Under the pieces are notes generated by a model. That model was given only the letters and a program-made list of their open reading frames with translations. It was not told the DNA's origin and ran no database searches. The translations under genes were made by a program, and so were the position numbers. Shown in pieces: positions 27,080 through 37,359 of a stretch of 64,000 nt of DNA. Source of the DNA: Lysobacter lycopersici (GTDB taxonomy: Bacteria > Pseudomonadota > Gammaproteobacteria > Xanthomonadales > Xanthomonadaceae); contig NZ_CP041742.1 in NCBI RefSeq assembly GCF_007556775.1, forward strand, positions 2,532,074 to 2,596,073, given 5' to 3'. Every line of letters begins with the position of its first letter. The first letter of the stretch is position 1.

Positions 27080-27598
27080 TCACTCCTTCAGGCGAGGGCG
27101 AAGGTTGGCGAGGTTGCAGGGCTTGGTGCGCGCGTCGAGTTGCGCGCTGATGATCTTTTCCCACGCGGTGCGGCAGGCCGAGGTCGAACCGGGCAGGGCG
27201 AACACGAAGGTGGCGTTGGCGAGCCCTGCGAACGCGCGCGACTGCAAGGTGCTGGTGCCGATCTCCTCGAAGCTGAGTGCGCGGAACAGCTCGCCGAAGC
27301 CGGGCATTTCCTTGTCCAGCAGCGGAAGCAGCGCCTCGGGCGTGGAATCGCGGCCAGTGAAGCCGGTGCCACCGGTGACGATCACGCCATCGACCGCGGC
27401 GTCCGCGATCCAGCGCGAGACGATCGCGCGTAAGGCATAGCGATCGTCGCGGCTGATCGCGCGTTCGTGCAGGCGATGGCCGGCCTCGCGCAAGGCATCG
27501 CAGAGGTAATCGCCGGAGGTGTCGTTCTCGGCCGTACGCGTGTCGGACACGGTGAGCACGCACAGGGACAAGGGTTTGAATTCGGAGGCAGCGGTCAT
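27080..27598 (-). CDS. moaB: Molybdenum cofactor biosynthesis protein MoaB
   Basis: A 172-residue protein of the MoaB/MogA family. Visible motifs are VLTVSDTRTAENDTSGDYL at the start, VIVTGGTGFTGRDSTPEAL (the molybdopterin/phosphate site) and FALPGSTSACRTAWEKII. These proteins adenylylate molybdopterin; MoaB in E. coli itself is of uncertain activity, while MoaB-type proteins replace MogA in many bacteria. No other Mo-cofactor gene is nearby. It sits between the GNAT gene (10-base gap) and the HTH gene in a minus-strand operon. Confidence 0.93.
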   Translation of the reverse strand: MTAASEFKPLSLCVLTVSDTRTAENDTSGDYLCDALREAGHRLHERAISRDDRYALRAIVSRWIADAAVDGVIVTGGTGFTGRDSTPEALLPLLDKEMPGFGELFRALSFEEIGTSTLQSRAFAGLANATFVFALPGSTSACRTAWEKIISAQLDARTKPCNLANLRPRLKE

Positions 27599-27608
27599 GC
27601 GGCCTAGC

Positions 27609-28058
27609 CTACTCCAGCGGGAGCGAATACCACTGGCTCGCGTCCTCGTTCCAGCCGGCGGCGCGGTACAACGCGCGCGCCGGACCGTTGTCGCGGGTCG
27701 TTTCCAGCATCAGCCCGGCGGCGCCCTGCTCGTGCGCGAACGCGGCCGCGGCATCGAGCAAGGCGCGGGCCACGCCCTGCCGGCGCGCGGAATCCGCGAC
27801 GAACAGGTCGTTGAGCAGCCAGAGCCGCGCGGTGCGTACCGAGGAAAACAGCGGGTAGAGATGGGCGAATCCCAGCACGTCGCCGTCGCGTTCGGCCAGC
27901 AGCAGCGCCGATTCGCCGCGGGTGTGGCGTTCGCGCAGGAAGGCATCGGCGCGCGCGACATCCGATGGTTGGCCGTAGAACGAACGATAGGCGTCGAACA
28001 GCGGCGCGACGCGGGCGATGTCGTCGTCGCCAGCGCGGCGGGTCGTGAAATCGTTCAT
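27609..28058 (-). CDS. GNAT family N-acetyltransferase
   Basis: A 149-residue GNAT enzyme. The acetyl-CoA binding motif A is [20 protein letters not shown] with the RRQGVA pyrophosphate loop, and motif B follows as [24 protein letters not shown]. It acetylates an amine of unknown identity. Its ATG overlaps the prfA stop codon (ATGA). In many gammaproteobacteria prmC, the methylase of the release factor, follows prfA; here this acetyltransferase takes that place, which need not mean that it acts on the release factor. Confidence 0.88.
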   Translation of the reverse strand: MNDFTTRRAGDDDIARVAPLFDAYRSFYGQPSDVARADAFLRERHTRGESALLLAERDGDVLGFAHLYPLFSSVRTARLWLLNDLFVADSARRQGVARALLDAAAAFAHEQGAAGLMLETTRDNGPARALYRAAGWNEDASQWYSLPLE

Positions 28059-29143
28059 GCGGAATCTCCCGTCAGCCGCGCCAGCTCGTCGGCCTGGTGT
28101 TCGCGGGTCAGGCGATCGATCAGTTCGTCCAGGCTGCCGTCGATGATGTTGGTCAGGTCGTACAGGGTCAGGCCCTCGACGCGGTGGTCGGTGACCTGGT
28201 TGTCCTTGTAGCGATAGGTGCGGATGCGCTGGCTGCGGTCGCCGCTGCCGACTTGCAGTTTTCGGGTTTGCGCTTCCGCCGCTTGCTGCTTGCCGATTTC
28301 CGCATCGAGTAGCATGGCCTTCAGGCGATTCATCGCCTTGTCGCGATTCGCGTGTTGCGAACGCTCGGTCTGGTTCTCGACCACGATGCCGCTTGGCACA
28401 TGGGTGATGCGGATCGCCGATTCGGTCTTGTTGACGTGCTGGCCACCGGCGCCGGAAGAACGAAACGTATCGATCTTCAGATCCGCCGGATTGACGGCGA
28501 TGTCATCGACTTCCTCGGCTTCTGGAATGATGGCCACGGTCGCGGTCGATGTGTGGATGCGGCCCTGGGCTTCGGTGACCGGGACGCGCTTCACGCAATG
28601 CGTGCCGGATTCGAACTTGAGTTTCGAATACGCGCCGCGGCCCTCGATCCGCACGACCGCTTCCTTGTAGCCGCCGTGTTCGCCGGGATTCGCCGATTCG
28701 AGTTCGACCTTCCAGCCCTGGCGCTCGGCGTAGCGCGTGTACATGCGCAGCAGGTCGCCGGCGAAGATCGCGGCTTCGTCGCCGCCGGCGCCGGCGCGTA
28801 CTTCCAGGTACAGGCCGCCTTCGTCGCGAACATCCTTCGGCACCAGTTGCGCGAGCAGTTCGGCTTCCAGTTCCTGCAGGCGCAACGTCGCGGCGCCGAT
28901 CTCGTCATCGGCCAGCTCGCGCAGTTCCGGATCGCCGCGCATCGCCTCGGCCGCGGCGAGGTCGGCGCGGGCGCGCGCTTCGGCGGCGAGCGCGGTCGCG
29001 ACCGGCTCGAGCTGGGCGAATTCGCGAGAGAACGCGCGGAAGCGATCGTTGTCCGCGATCGTTTCGGGGTCTGCGAGCAGGCGTTCGAGTTCGTCGCGCC
29101 GTTCGGCCAGGGCTTCGAGTTTGCGGCGCAGGGTTGGTTGCAT
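28055..29143 (-). CDS. prfA: Peptide chain release factor 1
   Basis: RF1 of 362 residues, which ends translation at UAA and UAG. The stop-codon reading motif is P188-V-T190 in [15 protein letters not shown], and the catalytic GGQ is at 233-235 in [14 protein letters not shown]. The ATG at 29143 ([19 protein letters not shown]) matches family starts; the open frame continues 26 codons upstream through repeat-like DNA. No purine-rich ribosome site precedes the ATG; the sequence there is CTTCTCCTCCC. It follows hemA as in most gammaproteobacteria. Confidence 0.96.
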   Translation of the reverse strand: MQPTLRRKLEALAERRDELERLLADPETIADNDRFRAFSREFAQLEPVATALAAEARARADLAAAEAMRGDPELRELADDEIGAATLRLQELEAELLAQLVPKDVRDEGGLYLEVRAGAGGDEAAIFAGDLLRMYTRYAERQGWKVELESANPGEHGGYKEAVVRIEGRGAYSKLKFESGTHCVKRVPVTEAQGRIHTSTATVAIIPEAEEVDDIAVNPADLKIDTFRSSGAGGQHVNKTESAIRITHVPSGIVVENQTERSQHANRDKAMNRLKAMLLDAEIGKQQAAEAQTRKLQVGSGDRSQRIRTYRYKDNQVTDHRVEGLTLYDLTNIIDGSLDELIDRLTREHQADELARLTGDSA

Positions 29144-29149
29144 GGGAGG

Positions 29150-29260
29150 AGAAGTGAGACGTGAGACGAAAGACGTAACAGCGAAATCCCGCGAAAGATC
29201 GTCGCTAACGTTCGGCTTCATCCAATCCCGAGTCCCCAGTCCCGAATCCCGGCTCTTCCG
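29150..29260. repeat. Low-complexity repeat at hemA 3' end and hemA-prfA gap
   Basis: Plus-strand reading shows GTGAGACGTGAGACGAAAGAC at 29154 onwards and CCCGAGTCCCCAGTCCCGAAT at about 29226 onwards. These short iterations of GTGAGACG and CCCAGTCCC types recur between genes in Xanthomonadaceae. The second part lies inside the last codons of hemA. A related GGGACTGGGG element is at 36202. Confidence 0.55.
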
Positions 29261-30494
29261 GGAACAATTTCTCGGCCGCGCGCGCGAGTTCCGAATCGCC
29301 GGACAGGGCGGCGTTGCGCAGGGCCGCGGTTGGCGCGTGCAGCAGGCGATTGGTCAGCGTGTGAGCCAAGTAATCGAGCACCGCGTGCGGATCGCCGCCG
29401 GCGGCGAGTTGCTGCTTCGCCTTCGCCAGCACGTCGGCGCTGTTGCGTTCCCCGTGCGCGCGCAGGCGTTTGAGCGGCGCGAGGCCGGCCTCGGCGCCAC
29501 TGGTTTCGAGGAAGCGCGCGACCTGCAGTTCGATGATGGCTTCGGCCGCGTCCGCGGCTTCGCGCCGGCTGCGGCGGTTGTCCTCGACCACGCGCTGCAG
29601 ATCGTCGACGGTGTAGACGAAGACGTCGCGCAGGCCGGCGACGTCGGCGGCGATGTCGCGCGGCACCGCGAGGTCGAGCAGCAGCATCGGCCGGTGCCGG
29701 CGGCGGGCGAGGGCGGCTTCGACCTGTGCGCGATGCAGCACAGGCTCACGGCTGGCGGTCGCCGAGAACACGATGTCGGCTTCGGCGAGGTGGCGCTCGA
29801 GTTCGTCCAGCGGCAACGCGATGCCGCCGTGGCGGCTGGCGAGTTGCTGTGCGTGCGCGAGCGTGCGGTTCGCGACCAACAGGCGTTTCGCACCGGCCTG
29901 CACCAGGTGGCGCGCGACCAGTTCGATGGTTTCGCCGGCGCCGATCAGCAGAATGCTGGCATCGGCGGGACGGGCGAAGGATTCCTGCGCCAGCCGCACC
30001 GCGGCCGAAGCGACCGAGACCGGGTTCGCGCCGATGCGGGTTTCGCTGCGCGCGCGCTTGGCGGTGGCGAAGGCCTGCTGGAACAAGCGGTCGAGGCGGT
30101 TGCCGAGCGTGCCGGCGCCGCGCGCCGCGCTCCAGGCCTGCTTCACCTGGCCGAGGATCTGCGGTTCGCCCAGCACCAGCGAATCCAGCCCGGCCGAAAC
30201 CCGGAACAGGTGGCGCGCCGCTTCGCCGTCGCTGTGCCGATAGAGGTAGGCGTGGAGATCGCCGCTGCTGTCGGGATGCGTTGCCAGCCAATCGGACAGC
30301 GCGCTGCCGTCATCGTCGGCGTAGGCGTAGAGCTCGGTGCGGTTGCAGGTGGAGAGCAGGGCCACTTCCCGCACCTGCGGTAGCGCCTGCAGCGCGGACA
30401 GGGCCGGGGCGAGCATGTCGGGATCGAACGCCACCCGTTCGCGCAGGTCGACCGGCGCGGTCTGGTGGTTGATGCCGAGTGCGAACAGTCTCAT
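29205..30494 (-). CDS. hemA: Glutamyl-tRNA reductase
   Basis: A 429-residue enzyme that reduces Glu-tRNA to glutamate-1-semialdehyde with NADPH, the first step of tetrapyrrole synthesis. The catalytic Cys50 lies in [28 protein letters not shown] and the NADPH-binding [18 protein letters not shown] are typical, and a dimerisation helix closes the protein. The ATG at 30494 gives [20 protein letters not shown], the family start. The last 17 residues ([14 protein letters not shown] part) are encoded in repeat-like DNA and are not conserved in the family. It is divergent from the TPR/lolB operon with 66 bases between. Confidence 0.96.
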   Translation of the reverse strand: MRLFALGINHQTAPVDLRERVAFDPDMLAPALSALQALPQVREVALLSTCNRTELYAYADDDGSALSDWLATHPDSSGDLHAYLYRHSDGEAARHLFRVSAGLDSLVLGEPQILGQVKQAWSAARGAGTLGNRLDRLFQQAFATAKRARSETRIGANPVSVASAAVRLAQESFARPADASILLIGAGETIELVARHLVQAGAKRLLVANRTLAHAQQLASRHGGIALPLDELERHLAEADIVFSATASREPVLHRAQVEAALARRRHRPMLLLDLAVPRDIAADVAGLRDVFVYTVDDLQRVVEDNRRSRREAADAAEAIIELQVARFLETSGAEAGLAPLKRLRAHGERNSADVLAKAKQQLAAGGDPHAVLDYLAHTLTNRLLHAPTAALRNAALSGDSELARAAEKLFPEEPGFGTGDSGLDEAER

Positions 30495-30560
30495 CCGTTC
30501 AGGTGCTTGCGCTAAGCTCTTGCGCGAGAAGGCCGTCATTTTACGGCCCAGCCCGCACCG

Positions 30561-32234
30561 ATGCCCGCAACCCGGCGTTCCCTCCGCCTTTCCGCATCGA
30601 TCGCCGCCTGCGCCGCCCTGTTGTCCTGGGCGGTTGCCGCGGCCCCGGCCAAGCCGGACGATGCGATGACCCAGACCCTGGCCGGCGAGTTCGCGCTGCA
30701 GGCTGGCGACATCGATTCGGCCGCCCGCTGGTACCTGCAGGCCGCGCGCAGCGCCAGCGGCGACGCCGGCCTCGCCGAACGCGCGACCCGCATCGCGCTG
30801 TTGGCGAACGACAGCCGCATCGCCGCCGATGCGCTCGACCTCTGGCGCAAGCGCGCGCCGCGGACGCTGGGCATGCGCGGGGCCGAAGCCACGCTGGCCA
30901 TGCGCCAGGGCAAGACCGGCGATGCACTGCGCGGGATCGAATCGCTGCTGCGCGATCCCGGCAAGGATGGCTGGCGTTACGCCTTGGGCGCGCTCGACGG
31001 CGGCAAGGACGACAAGCGCGCAGCGAAGGTGCTCGGATCGATCATCGACGACGGCGCGATTCCGCAGAACCTGCAGGCATGGCTGGCGTTCGGCGGTTTC
31101 GCCCAGCGCATCGGCTCGCCGGCGCTGGCCGAGCGCATCGTCGGCGAAGTCGTTCGCCGGTTCCCCGGCGAACCGCGCGTGGCCCTGCTGCGCGCGGCGC
31201 AATTGCGCGAGGCGGGCAAGCCCGACGACGCACGCAAGGTGCTGGCCGAGGCCTCCGATGCGGCCCTGCTGTTGCCCGACCTGCGCCTTGGCCTCGCCGC
31301 CGAATACGATGCGCTGGGCGATCCGGTCGCCGCAGCGGGCGTGATGGCGAAGGGTCCGCAGGACGAGGACAGCTACGCGGTGCGCGCCGCGCTGCTCGAC
31401 AAGGCCGGCGACAAGGCCGCGCTCGGCGCGCTGTACGACGAGCTGAAACGCGATGCGACCCGGCCCGATCCCGCGCGTTTCATGCTGCTCGGGCAGATCG
31501 CCGAATCGCTGGAACGCAACGAGGAAGCGCTGACCTGGTACCGCAGCGTGCCCGGTGGCGAACAACGCTGGCCGGCACGGATCCGTTCGGATTACGTACT
31601 GCACGAACTCAAGCGCGGCACCGAAGCCTACTCCGACCTGCGCGCGATCCAGGCCGATGCCTCGGCCGACGACGATGCCCGCCGCGGCGCCTACCTCGCC
31701 GAAGCGGAACTGAAGGCGAAGGATCACGACGATGCGGCCGAGCAGGACGCGTATGCGCGCGGGCTCGGCGCGTTCCCCGACGATCCCGCGTTGCTGTACG
31801 CGCGTTCGCTGAGCTGGGAGCGCCGCGACGACATCGCCAAGGCCGAGGCCGACTTGCGCCGCATCCTCGTCGCCGAACCCGACAACGTCGCCGCGCTCAA
31901 CGCGCTCGGCTACACGCTCGCGGACCGCACCACGCGCTACCGCGAGGCGCTGGCGCTGATCGACCGCGCGCGCGCCGCGGACCCGGACAATGCCGCGATC
32001 ATCGACAGCTATGGCTGGGTGTTGTATCGCCTCGGCCGCAACGGCGAGGCGCTGACCGAATTGCGTCGTGCGTTCGGCTTGCAGAAGGATCCGGAAATCG
32101 CCGCGCACCTCGGCGAGGTGTTGTGGGTGCAGGGCGAGAAGGACGAGGCGCGCCGCTTCTTCGACGAATCGAAGCGCCTGCAGCCCGACGACAACCGCGC
32201 CCTGCAACGCGCGCTGGAAAAGACCGGCGCATGA
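30561..32234 (+). CDS. Exported TPR-repeat protein
   Basis: A 557-residue protein with an N-terminal signal peptide ([21 protein letters not shown]) followed by tetratricopeptide repeats over the whole length, best seen near the end: [40 protein letters not shown] and [23 protein letters not shown] arrays mediate protein contacts. Proteins of this type commonly precede lolB and ispE in Xanthomonas and Pseudomonas and are thought to act in the periplasm or on the outer membrane, but the exact role is unknown. Its stop overlaps the lolB start (ATGA). It is divergent from hemA. Confidence 0.88.
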   Translation: MPATRRSLRLSASIAACAALLSWAVAAAPAKPDDAMTQTLAGEFALQAGDIDSAARWYLQAARSASGDAGLAERATRIALLANDSRIAADALDLWRKRAPRTLGMRGAEATLAMRQGKTGDALRGIESLLRDPGKDGWRYALGALDGGKDDKRAAKVLGSIIDDGAIPQNLQAWLAFGGFAQRIGSPALAERIVGEVVRRFPGEPRVALLRAAQLREAGKPDDARKVLAEASDAALLLPDLRLGLAAEYDALGDPVAAAGVMAKGPQDEDSYAVRAALLDKAGDKAALGALYDELKRDATRPDPARFMLLGQIAESLERNEEALTWYRSVPGGEQRWPARIRSDYVLHELKRGTEAYSDLRAIQADASADDDARRGAYLAEAELKAKDHDDAAEQDAYARGLGAFPDDPALLYARSLSWERRDDIAKAEADLRRILVAEPDNVAALNALGYTLADRTTRYREALALIDRARAADPDNAAIIDSYGWVLYRLGRNGEALTELRRAFGLQKDPEIAAHLGEVLWVQGEKDEARRFFDESKRLQPDDNRALQRALEKTGA

Positions 32235-32872
32235 AGCTGTTTCGCCTGTTCGCCATCGTCGTGGCCGCATCGCTGGCGTCGGCCTGCGCGATGCATCCGG
32301 TCAAGCAATCCGTGTCGGTCGGATCGCCCACCTGTGCATCGTCGAACGAGTGCGCCGAAGCACGCGAAGCTGCGGTCTGGAATGCGAATGTGTGGTCGTT
32401 GGCGGGGCGCATTGCGGTGAGCAATGGTCGCGACGGCGGCAGCGGGCGCATCGAGTGGTCGGAGGACGACGAATTTTTCAGCGTCGTGTTCAGTGCGCCA
32501 ATCACCAGGCAGAGTTGGCGGCTCTCCATGGACGAGACAGGCGCGACTCTTACGGGCCTGAAAGGTGGTCCGCGCACCGGCAACGATCCGACTGCCCTGG
32601 TGCGCGAGGCGACCGGCTGGGAGATTCCGATCGACGCCATGACGGCTTGGGTGCGTGGCGTGCCTGCATCGGAAGCGACGCCTGCGGCCACGCAATACGA
32701 CGCCCTCGGTCGCCTCAGCCATCTTGAGGAGGATGGCTGGGTCATCGATTACGGTTGGCCGGACGCGCCGACAACAAATCCTGTGATGCCTTCGCGCATC
32801 GAGGCTGTCCGGGGCACGGCCAAGGTTCGGCTGGTGGTCGACGCCTGGACCCTCGGCGCCGGCGCGCCATGA
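32231..32872 (+). CDS. lolB: Outer-membrane lipoprotein assembly factor LolB
   Basis: A 213-residue lipoprotein. The N-terminus [20 protein letters not shown] carries the lipobox ASAC with lipidated Cys19. [20 protein letters not shown] and the beta-rich body fit LolB, which receives lipoproteins from LolA and inserts them in the outer membrane. Position immediately before ispE is the conserved one in gammaproteobacteria. The insert of 25 residues with two cysteines after the lipobox is longer than usual. It overlaps both neighbours by ATGA, so TPR protein, LolB and IspE are translationally coupled. Confidence 0.92.
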   Translation: MKLFRLFAIVVAASLASACAMHPVKQSVSVGSPTCASSNECAEAREAAVWNANVWSLAGRIAVSNGRDGGSGRIEWSEDDEFFSVVFSAPITRQSWRLSMDETGATLTGLKGGPRTGNDPTALVREATGWEIPIDAMTAWVRGVPASEATPAATQYDALGRLSHLEEDGWVIDYGWPDAPTTNPVMPSRIEAVRGTAKVRLVVDAWTLGAGAP

Positions 32873-33756
32873 ACGGCGAGGCTGGCTGGTCGGCCTGGCC
32901 GGCGCCGGCCAAGCTCAACCTGTTCCTCCGCATCACCGGCCGCCGGGCCGACGGTTACCACGATCTGCAATCGGTGTTCCGGCTGCTGGACTGGGGCGAC
33001 CGTCTCCGCTTGCGGGTTCGCGACGATGGCGAAATCCGCCGACACGGGGCTTCGGTCGAAGGTGTCGCCGAAGCCGACGATCTCGCCGTTCGTGCGGCGA
33101 AAGCCCTGCAGCAGGATACAAATATCGGCAAAGGTGCTGACATCATCGTCGAAAAGTCGATTCCGGCAGGTGCTGGCTTCGGTGGCGGTTCCTCCGATGC
33201 CGCGACCGTGCTGCTGGCCCTGAACCGGCTCTGGGGTCTGGACTGGGATTCCGACCGGCTTGCCGCGCTGGGCCTGGCCTTGGGGGCGGACGTCCCGGTG
33301 TTCGTACGCGGGCACAACGCCTGGGCCGAGGGGGTTGGCGAACACCTGCTCCCGCTGGACCTGCCGCCGGCCTGGTACCTGCTCCTCGCCCCGGGGATCC
33401 ACGTCCGCACCGGGGAATTGTTCCAAGCGCCTGAATTGACGCGCGATTCCGCGCCCGCGACAATATCCGACTTCGTTTCGGGAGCAGTGCTCGACAATGC
33501 GTTCGAGCCGGTGCTGCGCCGCCGCGAGCCCGCCGTCGAGGCGGCGTTCGCGATGCTGGCGCGGATCGGTCGGCCGCGATTGACGGGCACGGGCAGCGGC
33601 TGCTTCGTCGAGTTCGCCACGCGCGCACTTGCCGAAGACGCGCTCGCGAACCTGCCACCGGGCTCGAAGGCCTGGATCGCGGCGGGTGCGGCGCGTTCGC
33701 CGATGCTCGACGCACTCGAGGCGAAGCCACTGCAGGGGCGTCGCCAAGAGGCCTAA
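32869..33756 (+). CDS. ispE: 4-diphosphocytidyl-2-C-methyl-D-erythritol kinase
   Basis: A 295-residue GHMP kinase of the MEP isoprenoid pathway; it phosphorylates CDP-methylerythritol with ATP. The start [21 protein letters not shown] contains the substrate-binding Lys and His, the ATP loop is [16 protein letters not shown], and motif 3 reads [12 protein letters not shown]. Its ATG overlaps the lolB stop. The last seven codons (GRRQEA and stop) lie inside the 5' part of the downstream tRNA-Gln gene, a 23-base overlap on the same strand. Confidence 0.96.
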   Translation: MNGEAGWSAWPAPAKLNLFLRITGRRADGYHDLQSVFRLLDWGDRLRLRVRDDGEIRRHGASVEGVAEADDLAVRAAKALQQDTNIGKGADIIVEKSIPAGAGFGGGSSDAATVLLALNRLWGLDWDSDRLAALGLALGADVPVFVRGHNAWAEGVGEHLLPLDLPPAWYLLLAPGIHVRTGELFQAPELTRDSAPATISDFVSGAVLDNAFEPVLRRREPAVEAAFAMLARIGRPRLTGTGSGCFVEFATRALAEDALANLPPGSKAWIAAGAARSPMLDALEAKPLQGRRQEA

Positions 33757-33811
33757 GGCACCGGGTTTTGATCCCGGCATTTCGCAGGTTCGAATCCTGC
33801 CGCCCCTGCCA
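33734..33811 (+). tRNA. tRNA-Gln (UUG anticodon)
   Basis: The acceptor stem AGGGGCG (33734-33740) pairs with CGCCCCT (33801-33807), followed by G and encoded CCA. Anticodon TTG sits in the loop TTTTGAT, and the T-arm reads GCAGGTTCGAATCCTGC. The gene overlaps the 3' end of ispE by 23 bases and ends 26 bases before prs, so it is most likely cut out of a longer transcript. Confidence 0.97.
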
Positions 33812-33837
33812 ACTTCCACCCCGCCGGGCGCGCGACC

Positions 33838-34803
33838 ATGGCAGTGAAGGACGAACGCAACCTGCTGGTCTTCGCCGGCAACGCCAACCCGGCGTTGGCG
33901 AAGGCGGTTTGCCGCGAACTCGGCGTGCGCCCGGGCAAGGCGCTGGTCGGCAAGTTCTCCGACGGCGAGGTGCAGGTCGAGATCGAGGAAAACGTCCGTG
34001 GCCAGGACGTGTTCGTGATCCAGCCGACCTGCGCGCCCAGCGCGGAGAACCTGGTCGAGCTGCTGGTGCTGATCGACGCGCTCAAGCGCGCATCCGCCAA
34101 CAGCGTGACCGCGGTGGTGCCGTACTTCGGCTACGCGCGCCAGGATCGTCGCCCGCGCTCGGCGCGGGTGCCGATCACGGCCAAGGTCGCGGCGCAGATG
34201 TTCTCCACCGTGCACGCCGACCGTGTGCTGACCGTGGACCTGCACGCGGACCAGATCCAGGGCTTCTTCGACATCCCGGTCGACAACGTGTACGCCTCCC
34301 CGCTGCTGCTCGCCGACATCTGGCGCGCGCACGGCACCGACAACCTGATCGTGGTGTCCCCGGACGTGGGCGGCGTGGTCCGCGCGCGGGCCATCGCCAA
34401 GCGCCTCGACGACGCCGAGCTGGCCATCATCGACAAGCGCCGGCCGAAGGCCAACGTCGCGACGGTGATGAACATCATCGGCGACGTCGCGGGCAAGACC
34501 TGCGTGCTGGTGGACGACATCGTCGACACCGCCGGCACCCTGTGCGCGGCGGCGGCGGCGCTCAAGGCGCAGGGCGCGACCAAGGTGGTCGCATACTGCA
34601 CGCATCCGGTGCTCTCGGGCGCCGCGATCGACAACATTTCGAAGTCGCAGCTGGACGAGCTGGTGGTGACCGACACCATCCCGCTCACCGACGCGGCGAA
34701 GGCCTGCGGCCGCATCCGCCAGCTCAGCGTCGCCGAGCTGCTCGCGGAAACGGTGCGCCGCATCGCCTTCGGGGAATCGGTCAGTTCGCTGTACGTGGAC
34801 TGA
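33838..34803 (+). CDS. prs: Ribose-phosphate pyrophosphokinase
   Basis: A 321-residue PRPP synthetase, which forms PRPP from ribose-5-phosphate and ATP for nucleotides, histidine and tryptophan. Family motifs are [20 protein letters not shown], the ATP-binding [18 protein letters not shown], the flexible histidine region [17 protein letters not shown], and the PRPP loop [15 protein letters not shown]. Complete length; the ATG at 33838 is the family start. Order ispE, tRNA-Gln, prs, rplY, pth, ychF is conserved across gammaproteobacteria. Confidence 0.97.
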   Translation: MAVKDERNLLVFAGNANPALAKAVCRELGVRPGKALVGKFSDGEVQVEIEENVRGQDVFVIQPTCAPSAENLVELLVLIDALKRASANSVTAVVPYFGYARQDRRPRSARVPITAKVAAQMFSTVHADRVLTVDLHADQIQGFFDIPVDNVYASPLLLADIWRAHGTDNLIVVSPDVGGVVRARAIAKRLDDAELAIIDKRRPKANVATVMNIIGDVAGKTCVLVDDIVDTAGTLCAAAAALKAQGATKVVAYCTHPVLSGAAIDNISKSQLDELVVTDTIPLTDAAKACGRIRQLSVAELLAETVRRIAFGESVSSLYVD

Positions 34804-34900
34804 CGGAACAGGGCTTCGGCCCGAACGGCTCTTCTGGTCGCGGAAGAGTCGCCAACGCCGCAGCGATGCGGCTCCATCGCAATGAAGTGAGAAACCGAAA

Positions 34901-35563
34901 ATGGCAACCGAACACAAGCTCTCGGCCAATGGCCGCAAGGACGAAGGGAAGGGTGCGAGCCGCCGCCTTCGCCATGCGGGCATGATCCCGGCCATCGTCT
35001 ACGGCGGCGAAGACAAGCCGCAGAACATCCAGCTCGAGCACGAGAAGACCTGGGTCGCCAGCCAGCACGAGTGGTTCTACGCGTCGATCCTCACCCTCGA
35101 CATCGACGGCAAGCCGCAGCAGGTCCTGCTGCGCGACATGCAGCGCCATCCGTTCAAGCAGCAGATCATGCACCTGGACTTCCAGCGCGTCAGCGCCAAC
35201 ACGGCGATCCGCGTCAACGTGCCGCTGCACTTCGTCAACCAGGACAAGTCGCCGGCCGGCAAGAGCGCCGAGGTGGTGTTGACCCACGAGTTGAACGAAG
35301 TGGAAATCAGCTGCCTGCCGAAGGACCTGCCGGAGTTCATCGAAGTCGACCTGGCCGAGATGAAGCTCGGCGACACCGTGCACCTGTCGGACGTCAAGCT
35401 GCCGAAGGGCGTCGAACTCGCGCACAAGATCGACGACGAGCACAACCCGGCCGTGGCCGTGGCCCGCCATGCGCGTGCCGAAGCCGAAGCCGAGGGCGAA
35501 GCGCCCGCCGCCGAAAGCGCCGAAGTGCCTGCCGCCAAGCAGGACGAGGACGCCGCGGAGTAA
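34901..35563 (+). CDS. rplY: 50S ribosomal protein L25 (general stress protein CTC type)
   Basis: A 220-residue L25 of the long type. The N-terminal domain (1-95; [31 protein letters not shown]) binds 5S rRNA; the C-terminal TL5/CTC domain (about 96-190) follows and an Ala/Glu-rich acidic tail ([18 protein letters not shown]) ends the protein. The 97-base gap after prs holds a hairpin with the arms CGGCTCTTC and GAAGAGTCG, and a GAAGTGAG region before the ATG. This gap may be the leader for autogenous control, which is inference. Confidence 0.96.
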   Translation: MATEHKLSANGRKDEGKGASRRLRHAGMIPAIVYGGEDKPQNIQLEHEKTWVASQHEWFYASILTLDIDGKPQQVLLRDMQRHPFKQQIMHLDFQRVSANTAIRVNVPLHFVNQDKSPAGKSAEVVLTHELNEVEISCLPKDLPEFIEVDLAEMKLGDTVHLSDVKLPKGVELAHKIDDEHNPAVAVARHARAEAEAEGEAPAAESAEVPAAKQDEDAAE

Positions 35564-35614
35564 TCCGCGGCAACGCGCGCGTCGCCGTGAGGCGGCGCGT
35601 TGCGTCCCGACGCG

Positions 35615-36205
35615 ATGGACGGACTGCGCCTCATCGTCGGGCTCGGCAACCCCGGGCCCGAACACGCCCGGACCCGGCACAACGCCGGGTTCCGTTTTAT
35701 CGACGCGCTCGCGGACGACGCGGGCGGTCGCTTCGGGCTGGAAAGCAAGCTGTTCGGCGAGACGACGAAGGTCGAATTCGCCGGCCGTTCGCTGTGGCTG
35801 CTGAAGCCTGCGACGTTCATGAACCTCTCCGGAAAATCGATCGCCGCGGCACTGCGCTACTGGAAGATCGAACCGGAAGAGATGCTGGTCGCGCACGACG
35901 AACTCGACCTGCCGCCCGGCGTGGCGCGCTTGAAGTTCGACGGCGGCCACGGCGGCCAGAACGGTTTGCGCGACACCATGCAATTGCTCAAGCACGGCAA
36001 GTTCCATCGCCTGCGCATCGGCATCGGCCATCCCGGGCACAAGGACAGGGTCACGCCGTGGGTGCTGGGAAGGCCTTCGGTCGCGGACGATGCGCTCATC
36101 GGTCGCGCCATCGACGATGCGCTCGCAGCGCTGCCACTCGCCGTGCAGGGAAATTTCATGGATGCGATGACGAAGTTGCATACGAAGCAAGGGGCTGGGA
36201 GCTAG
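35615..36205 (+). CDS. pth: Peptidyl-tRNA hydrolase
   Basis: A 196-residue enzyme that releases peptides from stalled peptidyl-tRNAs. [20 protein letters not shown] contains active-site Asn12 and catalytic His22; [11 protein letters not shown] has the conserved Asp, and [11 protein letters not shown] the tRNA-binding Asn. The ATG at 35615 matches the family; a TTG at 35600 with GAGG upstream is an alternative. The stop codon TAG is the first part of an inverted repeat (36202-36254), so the last residues GAGS are encoded in repeat sequence. Confidence 0.95.
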   Translation: MDGLRLIVGLGNPGPEHARTRHNAGFRFIDALADDAGGRFGLESKLFGETTKVEFAGRSLWLLKPATFMNLSGKSIAAALRYWKIEPEEMLVAHDELDLPPGVARLKFDGGHGGQNGLRDTMQLLKHGKFHRLRIGIGHPGHKDRVTPWVLGRPSVADDALIGRAIDDALAALPLAVQGNFMDAMTKLHTKQGAGS

Positions 36206-36254
36206 GGACTGGGGTTTGGCCGCGTGAAGCCAGTCCCCAGTCCCCAGATCCTAG
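36202..36254. repeat. Inverted repeat between pth and ychF
   Basis: CTAGGGACTGGGG (36202-36214) is mirrored by CCCCAGTCCCC and CCTAG at 36235-36254. It begins at the pth stop codon and ends 13 bases before the ychF start. The unit resembles the one at the hemA 3' end (29226) and belongs to dispersed short repeats of this bacterial group. Confidence 0.65.
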
Positions 36255-36267
36255 TTTCGGAAACATC

Positions 36268-37359
36268 ATGGGCATCCAATGCGGCATCGTCGGCCTGCCG
36301 AACGTCGGCAAGTCGACCCTGTTCAACGCGCTGACCAAGGCGGGCATCGCCGCGGCGAATTTCCCGTTCTGCACCATCGAGCCCAACGTCGGCGTGGTGC
36401 CGGTGCCGGACCTGCGCCTCAATGCGCTCAGCGAGATCGTCAAGCCGCAGAAGGTGATCCCGACCGCGGTCGAGTTCGTCGACATCGCCGGCCTCGTCGC
36501 CGGCGCGGCCAGCGGCGAAGGCCTGGGCAACAAGTTCCTCGCCCACATCCGCGAAGTGGATGCGATCACGCACGTCGTGCGCTGCTTCGAGAACGACGAC
36601 GTGATCCACGTCAACAACAAGGTCGATCCGATCGCCGACATCGAGACCATCGACACCGAACTCGCGCTGGCCGACCTCGAATCGGTGGACAAGGCGATTT
36701 CCCGCTACGAACGCGTGGCCAAGAGCGGCGACAAGGACGCGAAGGCGCGCATCGACGTGTTGCAGAAACTGCGCGCGGCGCTTGACGAAGGCAAGCCGGC
36801 CCGCTCCGTGTCGTTGACCGACGAGGAACGCGTGCTGGTGCGCGAGCTGTTCCTGCTGACGATGAAACCTGTGCTGTACATCGCGAACGTCCTCGAAGAC
36901 GGCTTCGAGAACAACCCGCACCTAGACGCGGTGCGCGCACGCGCGCAGCAGGAAGGTGCCGAAGTCGTGCCGGTCTCGGCGGCGATCGAGGAAGAGCTTT
37001 CGCAGCTCGACGACGCCGACCGCAACGAGATGCTGTCCAGCTACGGCCTCGACGAGCCTGGCCTGAACCGGGTGATCCGCGCGGCGTACAAACTGCTCGG
37101 GCTGCAGACCTACTTCACCGCCGGCGAGAAGGAAGTGCGCGCGTGGACGGTCAAGGCCGGCGCCACCGCGCCGCAGGCCGCGGGCGTGATCCACACGGAT
37201 TTCGAGAAGGGCTTCATCCGCGCCGAGACCATCGGCTACGACGACTTCATCAAGTACAAGGGCGAGGCCGGAGCGCGCGATGCGGGGCGGCTGCGGCTGG
37301 AAGGGAAGGAGTATCGCGTGCAGGAGGGCGATGTCCTGCATTTCCGCTTCAACGTCTGA
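36268..37359 (+). CDS. ychF: Redox-regulated ATPase/GTPase YchF
   Basis: A 363-residue OBG-family P-loop protein. The G1 motif is [14 protein letters not shown] (residues 8-21), G2/G3 lie around [15 protein letters not shown] and [20 protein letters not shown], and the C-terminal TGS domain includes the typical [20 protein letters not shown] and [12 protein letters not shown]. The family hydrolyses ATP in preference to GTP and associates with ribosomes. The ATG at 36268 is the family start; the frame open upstream to 35071 is not coding. The pth-ychF pair is conserved. Confidence 0.96.
   Translation: MGIQCGIVGLPNVGKSTLFNALTKAGIAAANFPFCTIEPNVGVVPVPDLRLNALSEIVKPQKVIPTAVEFVDIAGLVAGAASGEGLGNKFLAHIREVDAITHVVRCFENDDVIHVNNKVDPIADIETIDTELALADLESVDKAISRYERVAKSGDKDAKARIDVLQKLRAALDEGKPARSVSLTDEERVLVRELFLLTMKPVLYIANVLEDGFENNPHLDAVRARAQQEGAEVVPVSAAIEEELSQLDDADRNEMLSSYGLDEPGLNRVIRAAYKLLGLQTYFTAGEKEVRAWTVKAGATAPQAAGVIHTDFEKGFIRAETIGYDDFIKYKGEAGARDAGRLRLEGKEYRVQEGDVLHFRFNV

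Noticed and set aside
29205..32270. 1021-codon minus-strand frame joining hemA to upstream sequence.
   Set aside because: The real hemA start is ATG at 30494; the upstream part is antisense to the TPR protein and carries no motif.
35071..37359. 762-codon plus-strand frame ending with YchF.
   Set aside because: The first 399 codons lie out of frame over rplY and pth. YchF starts at 36268 with the family N-terminus.
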